Source of the DNA: Flabesymbios commensalis
Lineage: Eukaryota > Annelida > Polychaeta > Terebellida > Flabelligeridae
NCBI GenBank assembly: GCA_964017125.1
Contig: OZ024912.1
Location: 84,836,857-84,900,856, forward strand
Length of the DNA stretch: 64,000 bases
Direction of reading: 5' to 3'
In this document: one piece after another, positions 57,028 through 64,000 of the stretch
Layout: each line of letters starts with the position of its first letter
Numbering within the stretch: the first letter of the stretch is position 1
Notes under the pieces: model-generated
Seen by the model: the letters and a program-made list of their open reading frames with translations, nothing else
Database searches by the model: none
Told to the model about the DNA's origin: nothing
Position numbers and translations under genes: made by a program

Positions 57028-60000
57028 CTATATTTTATCATACAATCCAAGATGGGCGTCATTTCACATATTTACTATTTAAATAATGATGTCATTCTAA
57101 ATAATAAGCACATCAAACAATGTTAGAATATACTTCGCTCAAACACAGTTTTGAATGCCTTGTAACCTATTATGCCGTATTACGTAGTCCATTTTTTAGA
57201 TTTCCCTTAAACAAATGTTGTTTATGATATAATGATTCACATGCATAATAAACGCTTTTATTTGTGTATTGGCGGTAACCATTTTGAATTCGAAGGTCAC
57301 ATATAGGTTATTTTGATCAAAAAACATGAGACATAAATTTATCAACTCCAAATCATGCAGCCCAGCTAACAACAAATAGAGTAGCCCCTTGAAAAGTAGA
57401 GGTCACCCTACAATCCTCTTGTTTATTGTTTTTTTGCTGAACAATTAAATGTATTTATCCTATTTTTGCGGCAAATAATGTCAATGTTCAATATAATGTT
57501 CCGCTTTACAGACCAGCACCGTGTCTAGATGTGATCGCTCAATGAGACAAGATGTACCCAAAAATATTGGTAAGAAAATGGAATAAATGAATATTTTACT
57601 CACTTCAATACCTAACCCTTTCAATGCCGTCAAACAACCATTATAGATGATCTCATTCACCAGGTGGCGCTGAATTGAAGTCTAGTGAAGCATTTATCCA
57701 AGATTTTGTAAAGCCGGCATTAGCCCAGCATCACCTTAAGGATGGGCAAACATTGACATGCGCTTTAAAACGGTTTCATTCTAATTGTATGTAGAGACAA
57801 TGTGAGTTGTCTATATAAAATGCTTTGTAGGGCACCGTTGACGTTATTTTTACATAAATAATAACTGTGCGTATCAACAGTGATCAACAGACAATAATAC
57901 CATATCGCCGCTCACAGATGACTTCTAATGTTCACTGATTCAGATGTGTAATAACCAGCTATATTTACCTTTTACGGCGTATAGATTATACTAAATGTGT
58001 ACACGGTTTTGCTGCCGTCGGTTTGAGCCACAACATTGTGTAGGGACAATAAACGTGCACACAGATGTATGCAGCGCGGGGCCTCGTAGGGGTGGATACA
58101 CTACCAGGCGCTATTTGTATAACAACACTATTCATGCGGTTATCATTATGTTCACGGTAGTTTCCATGCTTGTGTAAATGTGTCTTTTTCACTTTACTGT
58201 CAGACAATTGTGTATTTAAATATTAGAGAGAATCATTCTATCCAACTGGAAATAATGTTGGTTAAAAATAGCGTATGCTACTGTGTGCACTCCTTGGAGG
58301 CCCCGCTCTACACACAGAAGTGTGCACCCTGACAGGACAACATGCGACCAAACCGCCATCAGCACTGTATTAACTCCTCGGGCTCATATAATCACTGACA
58401 GGCCCTATATTACGCCGTGAAAGGTAAATATACATGGTCATTTATTATCTGCATACATTAGTGAACTTAGCTAATAACTGTGATGAGGGATGGTTATCGT
58501 ATTAACCATAACCAGTGATAACTGAAACATGTTGTGTCTAGTCTTTCTATATCTGTATATATACATAGGCCTGAACCAGGTGCCCATCAGCGCTAATCTT
58601 ACTGTGGCCGTACAGTTTCTAACTCTATGCCGTGGCATTATCAGATTATGATCTATAGGCTGTAATTTAGTAGGCCTATCGTCATTGGCAGCTTCTACCC
58701 TCACATTGTTGTATTGTTGATTGAATACTGTTCAGTCATTCTACCTACATGCCTCGCCTCTGCTCACCTAAGCGCCATCTGGTGAATGATATATTTTTTT
58801 GGAATAATAAAATTCAATGAATAATTGTGCTCCTTTCTACCCCGGAGGGGGGGGGGGCAACCCATAAACCTGGCTTCCCATCCTGATAAAACACGTTATT
58901 AGGGTTGTTTTTTTTTCGTGGAAAACGCGCATGGGTGTTTTTAAAGGCACAATGTTTAGAAATATGCCTAGTTCTTGTTCTAATTCATGCACTATAGAGG
59001 CATATCCTGATTAGGCCTAAAGGCACATGTGAAGTGTGATGTAACACACCAGTGAAAAGGAAGTGCCATTTTTTACAAGTGTTATGTAGCGGCACCGTTA
59101 CCAGGGTTACGGATTGTATTTACATGGTCGGTGAAATGTTTAGTATACGTCAAGGTAGTCTGCTGCACGGATGAAAGCGATCGAAGTGTGACTCTGCTAC
59201 ATGAGTTATTTAGATACGCTTTTATGTTGTTTTTGTTCTTACTGTAGGTTACATTTAAATTGATTAGTGCCATTTTACATCGTTTTTCAATATATTTATG
59301 AGGTAATATATAGGCCTACATATATATTTATATATATATATATATATATTATTATTTCAACAGGTGGGTAGCGACCAGAAAAGGTATCATGGATACCTGT
59401 TTAGCTATTCTTCTGGATGCCGTATATACATTTATCTTAACTATCTTGTATCTTTTATTACTATTATATTAATTGGAATATATAATGAACGCCAGTTTTA
59501 AATATCATATATATGTACAATGTACATACATACATGTGCATTGAATCAACTCATTATTATTATTATTATTATTAGATGTAATTATTAGCACATCTTAAGC
59601 CGGTGTTTTATCGCAGTTGAGCATATGTAGACTCCCGTAGCTGCAATGAGTGAATCAGCCGTCACCATGTCTATTCGGTCCGCTGGCCCATTGCTGTCCA
59701 CAATTACGACACCATCAGATACGCTGAATACAACACTGGGCCAACATTCCGTGTTAGTAGTTCCGCGCTGTCCTACAGTGTTTATTTAACCCTTGTCCTG
59801 CTGAATTTCCAGCTGGCATTTATAATTCATCTGAACTACAATTCATCTCGACTATAATTCATCTACCACAAATTATGTTTTCAATTAATGACATTTCCTT
59901 CGCATTAACGGCCTATATATACAGCAGTGCAAAGGATAATACTGAGGCCGAATGAAAATATATACGGAAAATCATGCGACATATGACGTTTTATTGATAT

Positions 60001-60204
60001 ATGTGGTCATCGGATATAAATTTGTGTATAGTATTTTTACCTTAAACAGGATCTCAATGTAGAAAATAGCTTTCCCTGATGGTAAGCAAAATTATAAATT
60101 GCAAGCGGGCCTGATACTCTCTCACTTTAATTAAATTGTCTTAGGACCTTCCAGGGTCCTAACCCAGGAAGCCTCTCTACTTTAGCATGAGAGACAATGA
60201 ATTA
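57028..60204. other. No gene seen; microsatellites
   Basis: Unclassified sequence. (TA)n occurs at 59325-59350 and (ATT)n at 59555-59575, and a poly-G run at 58846. Segments at about 58065-58190 and 58275-58320 are related in part to 43293-43400. Nothing coding is supported. Confidence 0.5.
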
Positions 60205-60560
60205 ATGATGAATGAATGTTATTTTCGGTTATATATGTGCACATACAGGCTAAACTGGGCCATGTGAACCGCTTACAAAGGGTGAGATGAGTCAGATGAT
60301 ACTTTTCAGCAGATACAGGATTAGAAAAAAAACGAGCCCTGGCAGTCTGAGATCATGCATCTTTTAACCTCAATGCCGGAGCAGTAAACACATCTACATG
60401 CTCGGACATGATACGCATTTGGTGTACCAGCGACACAACGAGACAATCAGATTTAAAAGATTGTAAAGTACCAAACAATTGGCTATTATAAACATCTATC
60501 CTAACCTGGATATTCTCTTGACCTAGTTTAGCCTGTATGTACAGCCAGATCATTCCGTGA
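60205..60560. mobile_element. Two decayed SINE tail fragments in inverse orientation
   Basis: ATGTGCACATACAGGCTAAA (minus-strand tail) and GACCTAGTTTAGCCTGTATG (plus-strand tail) match the end of the dimeric SINE. The arrangement recalls the compound insertion at 56444 but is much older. Confidence 0.6.
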
Positions 60561-60949
60561 GCTGACACTTAAATCAACTGATGATTATTTGTGGGACACT
60601 TGGGTCCCACAATTCAAAGTGACTCATGGGAATTCCAAAATTAAGTCCCAGCCCTGACAAGAAACAACAAGTGGAGTATGTTATTAATCATGTTGAGAAC
60701 ACTTTAAAATCAGGCATCGACAGCTGCCTCTTAAATCATGGTGAGACTATATACCTGAGAGACATCTATGGGTAATAATTAAACAAAAACAATCAGCTAG
60801 AATCCGATGATATTGCTGTTACTTATAGTCTCTTTGAAGTCATCAGGTTGTACTATCTATGCATGTACACCTGTATCGTTGACATGGCGTTGTGGTGGAG
60901 TCCCTTGACGTGGCCATTTATAGACAACTGATGGACACAGGCCTGCATA

Positions 60950-61140
60950 TTCTAGTTCCACAGCTAATACCAGCTTTAACATGGTTAAAGCTACACTCTG
61001 GGCAAGGTTAACTTTTGGCAAAATAGCATACTATATCCAAGTTAAGCCTAACCCAGCTCTGGTGTACCAGTTAGCGTGGAACTGAAAACTACAACATTAG
61101 TTTTGGCAAACTCACTAATCTACTAGCCCTCAATGTATTT
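60950..61140 (+). pseudogene. Decayed duplicate of the THAP gene's downstream segment
   Basis: GTTAAGCCTAACCCAGCT and CAAACTCACTAATCTACTAG closely match 63211-63296, which is read in frame after exon 5. A small indel destroys the shared frame here. It implies a partial tandem duplication of the gene. Confidence 0.65.
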
Positions 61141-61199
61141 TCGGGATACATTTTAACAAGGAATGTAATATAATATATATATATATACATTTTTAGACC

Positions 61200-61327
61200 A
61201 TGGCTGATTGCAAAAGTGTCAAAAGACGGCCAAAATCAGAGAGCAAGAAAGGATTGGAGTGTTATGCCATGAATTGTTACACATACCGTAACAAGATCAG
61301 CTCAGCGAATGGAATTACCTTCCACAA
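61200..61327 (+). CDS. THAP exon 1
   Basis: Begins at ATG four bases after a TTTTAG acceptor-like site and encodes MADCKSVKRRPKSESKKGLE and the CYAMNC zinc ligands. The donor is GTAAGT at 61328 and the phase is 2. Confidence 0.7.
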
Positions 61328-63702
61328 GTAAGTTACAGTAAGGGGTCTTGTCAATTGCAAAACAATCCGAGAAAAACTCGGATTGGTCAGACACCAGCCA
61401 CCCACCCCCCTATCCTATTTTTTTTTAGGAAACATTTGAAAACATGAAAACTACACAAAAAACACAACATTTCCAAAAAAAATAAAAGTCCGAGTTGGGG
61501 TTTCACCCACCCACCCACTTCCGAGTTTTTCTCGTATTTTTTATTTTTTTAACTAGACAAAACCCCTAATCAGACTTGACATTATTGCTTTTTCGCTTGT
61601 TGACAATCTAGTCACTTTTGGAGAAGTAAATAATATCAAATTCTGAGTCAATAAATAAATGTCCATAATGAAAATAAATAAGGGGTTGCTTCGTAAAAAT
61701 ACACTAATATTTGAGCATTACTGCTAAGTTGCTAATTGAACAAATATATGGACACCATTTCATAATGACAATTAGGACAAGTACATTTATTAGTGACTTG
61801 TAGTATATTACTGTAATTTAAATGATTTCCACACAGTATCGTTTGTGTTGATAACTGTAACAATAATGTCAAACATTGTACATTTGACAGATTTCCAGAT
61901 AAAAGAAAACATAAGGCTATCTATGACAAGTGGGTGTCTAACTGTGGACGGGAAGGGCATCCGACCCAAGCCTCGAGACTGTGCAGTAAACATTTCAACC
62001 CAGAAGCAATAAATAGAACACTACAGAAAACACAAGTTCGTGAAAATGCCATACCTACGCTATTTGAAAATGTCAGAGTAAGTATTCACGTTACAATGTT
62101 ACAACACATAACTGGATTTTAATATTTATTTATTTATTAAAAGACATTAAATTATGAAATGGTCATATATCAACTAGCATGCAATGTGTGTACATGGTGA
62201 TGTGGTAATTGTTCTAAGCATAAAAGCTCTACCAGAAAGTCGTCGATGACAAATGTGAATGTGATGGAGGTGACTGAAGATAAAGAAGCATGCAGTGCAG
62301 ACAACGCGAGACATACAATAGTATGTACAATCACTACTTTTCAACATTTACATATTTAGTTCATAGTTGGCAAATACATACACAACTAAACAATAAATGG
62401 ACACAAGCAATGTAAGTCAAATGTTTAATTCTGCTCAAAGTAAAACATTATTTTAACTGATTGATTTCCAGAAAACACGATATGTTGAGTCGATGTTATT
62501 ATAATGTTTGGCCGTCATCTGAGAGGTAATATTTAGAAATTCTTTGTGCTTACTGGATTATTTGGATTTCGCTTCAATGTTAAAATAAGAGTGTTTAGTT
62601 TACAAACTATTGTGTGTTTTCACACGATATTCTTATATCAAAATATATGGTTGAGATAATTCAATCTTTCCATTTTTTTTTTGTCTCCATTACTTTACCA
62701 AATCAGGATCACGCATACACACTATCAGAGAATGATTTGAGACAACGATACTCTACCCATCAGGAAGAAAATGAGAGACCTATATGTGACCTCAATGTCA
62801 GAGCAGAGAACGCATGCGCAAGCTTTGACATGAGAAACATTTGGTGTAACTTGACAAATCACAATAAGATCTCACAAATTGTAAGCAACTAAAAATTCAG
62901 AAACTTATTGTATTTTAAGATGTGTGCAAGTCATTAATGTATTTAATGGAAATAATAATTTATTGAATGGTGATATGTTAACCGTCATGCAATATGTGTA
63001 CATGGTGATGTGGTATTTTTTTTAAGCATAAAAACTCCAACAAGAAATCGTCGATGACAAATGTGAATGTGATGCAGGTCACTGAAGATAAAGAAGCATG
63101 CAGTAAAGACAACGCGAGACATACAACAGTATGTAAAATTGCTACTTTTCAACATTTACATAATTTGTCAGATACTCTCACTATTAAACAATACATGTAC
63201 ACAAATGATGTGAAGCCTAACCCAGCTTCTGGCATACCAATTAGGGTTAAACTGAAGGCTGGAACATTTGTTTTGCCAAACTCACTAAACTACTAGCCCC
63301 ACTCCAACCGCCAAATTCCTGGATGGTTACAAAAAATACAGGATAATAATTTTGTGCCGTCAATTTCGTCTGAACTAGCCAACTTAAAAAGCTGAAAATA
63401 ATATATTTTTATCTATTTTACCGTTTATAAAACGATAATTACCGATAGCATTGTTAGGGTCATCCCAGGCTCAAAATGTAAAAACTATAGTGGGCTCAGT
63501 GCCTCACCAACCCTATCCCACCTCACCCGAAGGATATATAATGTCATGTGCGCCACCTCATTCATATACGCTGGCAACATTTTCCAGCCGGTCCTATTGG
63601 TGGGACTGCTATAGTTGTCACAAGAGCAACAGATTTGGCACCAATGATGGTTACCAGGTTACTGTATGCTTGATATGTGGCTCTCCGAATGTACTAGTTT
63701 AA
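61200..63702 (+). CDS. THAP-domain protein gene
   Basis: Exons: 61200-61327, 61891-62077, 62219-62320, 62707-62880 and from 63027. The first two encode a THAP zinc finger: CYAMNC, then W in DKWVSN, CSKH and the closing AIPTLF. All parts fit the C2CH family pattern. THAP proteins bind DNA in the nucleus; many derive from P-element-like transposases. Later exons encode an acidic or polar region of no recognised family. The 3' end is uncertain: exon 5 may run to a stop at 63296 (about 286 residues) or splice at 63128 to 63469-63702. Exons after the second are phase 0. Confidence 0.65.
61891..62077 (+). CDS. THAP exon 2
   Basis: Opens after TTTGACAG, completes a Lys codon and encodes FPDKRKHKAIYDKWVSN, the CSKHF ligands and AIPTLFENVR. 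The donor is GTAAGT at 62078. Confidence 0.8.
62219..62320 (+). CDS. THAP gene exon 3 (first of a duplicated exon pair)
   Basis: Thirty-four codons, phase 0, encoding a stretch with SSMTNVNVMEVTEDKEACSA. The donor is GTATGT. It is 90 percent or so identical by eye to 63027-63128. Confidence 0.55.
62707..62880 (+). CDS. THAP gene exon 4
   Basis: Fifty-eight codons after an AATCAG acceptor, encoding DHAYTLSENDLRQRYSTHQE and on to NHNKISQI. The donor is GTAAGC. If unspliced, the frame ends four codons later. Confidence 0.5.
63027..63296 (+). CDS. THAP gene exon 5 (second of the pair), possibly terminal
   Basis: The first 102 bases repeat exon 3. Beyond the GTATGT at 63129 the frame stays open for 56 more codons, through VKPNPASGIPIRVKLKAG, to TAG at 63294. 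The latter part has a decayed duplicate at 60950-61140. Both spliced and read-through forms are possible. Confidence 0.5.
   Translation, partial: HKNSNKKSSMTNVNVMQVTEDKEACSKDNARHTTVCKIATFQHLHNLSDTLTIKQYMYTNDVKPNPASGIPIRVKLKAGTFVLPNSLNY
63469..63702 (+). CDS. Possible alternative last exon with a Cys4 motif
   Basis: After a CATCCCAG acceptor the phase 0 frame has 77 codons, including SYWWDCYSCHKSNRF and VTVCLICGSPNV. The C-x2-C and C-x2-C pairs could bind zinc. I do not recognise the family. It could be the last exon of the THAP gene or a separate gene. Confidence 0.4.
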   Translation, partial: AQNVKTIVGSVPHQPYPTSPEGYIMSCAPPHSYTLATFSSRSYWWDCYSCHKSNRFGTNDGYQVTVCLICGSPNVLV

Positions 63703-64000
63703 AGCATCTACGGTTGGAGGTGTATTATCCTGGAACCCTGAGAGCACATGTATCCCCCAGCATCATTGAGTGTATAACTATAATAATGAGACATGTCCTG
63801 CATGAGCACAATTGGTAGGCTTGCTAAGAGCTCAAAATGACAAGACCTGCATTTTTTAGTACAAATGTTTCCTTTGGCATATATGTTCTTTAAAAAATTT
63901 CTGCAACTTTTAAGATAAGAACAGAAGCTGAGGCGGCCTTATTTTGCCCTCGTTTGCATGAATCCAAGATGGCCGCCAAAAAATATATATCTCCTCATAT
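63703..64000. other. No feature seen
   Basis: Sequence to the window end; an AGATGGCCGCC motif near the end also occurs in the foldback arms near 5110 and 6945 but is not assigned. Confidence 0.4.

Overview
This window is intron-bearing, repeat-rich animal DNA. The AT-rich composition, very many mini- and microsatellites, foldback elements with 16-bp tandem-repeat arms, CR1/Jockey-type LINEs, a DIRS element and the frequent motif TAGGCCTA suggest a marine invertebrate deuterostome. An echinoderm is my first guess and amphioxus or a hemichordate the alternative; this is inference and no species is claimed.

Three host genes can be supported. (1) 12660-18308, plus strand: a secreted protein of about 410 residues with a signal peptide, three chitin-binding type-2 (peritrophin-A) domains, one per exon, and a C-terminal avidin-like domain split over two exons. 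All internal introns are phase 1, and a TATA box and probable 5' UTR exon lie upstream. (2) 53284-54861, minus strand: an intact protein with sixteen C2H2 zinc fingers. (3) 61200-63702, plus strand: a THAP-domain gene of five or six exons with a duplicated exon.

Region by region. 0.3-11.4 kb: a 72-bp tandem repeat, then a diverged segmental duplication (1.1-7.3 kb and 9.8-11.4 kb) whose first copy is interrupted by a 5.3-kb composite insertion (inverted-repeat element, LINE, long-arm foldback); a 170-bp repeat, a perfect hairpin and two minisatellites lie between and within the copies. 11.5-18.3 kb: the chitin-binding/avidin gene, whose introns carry SINEs, MITEs and minisatellites seeded from the exon edges. 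18.3-21.8 kb: no gene. 21.8-31.0 kb: two inverted copies of a foldback element flanking a second foldback element, all with 16-bp arm units. 31.3-33.5 kb: a decayed LINE. 34.3-36.4 kb: a 173-bp satellite. 37.7-41.4 kb: a broken Ty3/gypsy fossil. 41.4-46.1 kb: no gene, MITEs. 46.1-52.1 kb: a DIRS retrotransposon, nearly whole. 53-55 kb: the zinc-finger gene. 56.4-57.0 kb: a compound SINE. 57-61 kb: no gene. 61.2-63.7 kb: the THAP gene.

The strongest candidates for something undescribed are the chitin-binding plus avidin-like architecture, the minisatellites in that gene that each copy a splice site, and the related family of foldback elements with 16-bp arm units. Domain calls were made by eye from translated sequence; no database search was run.
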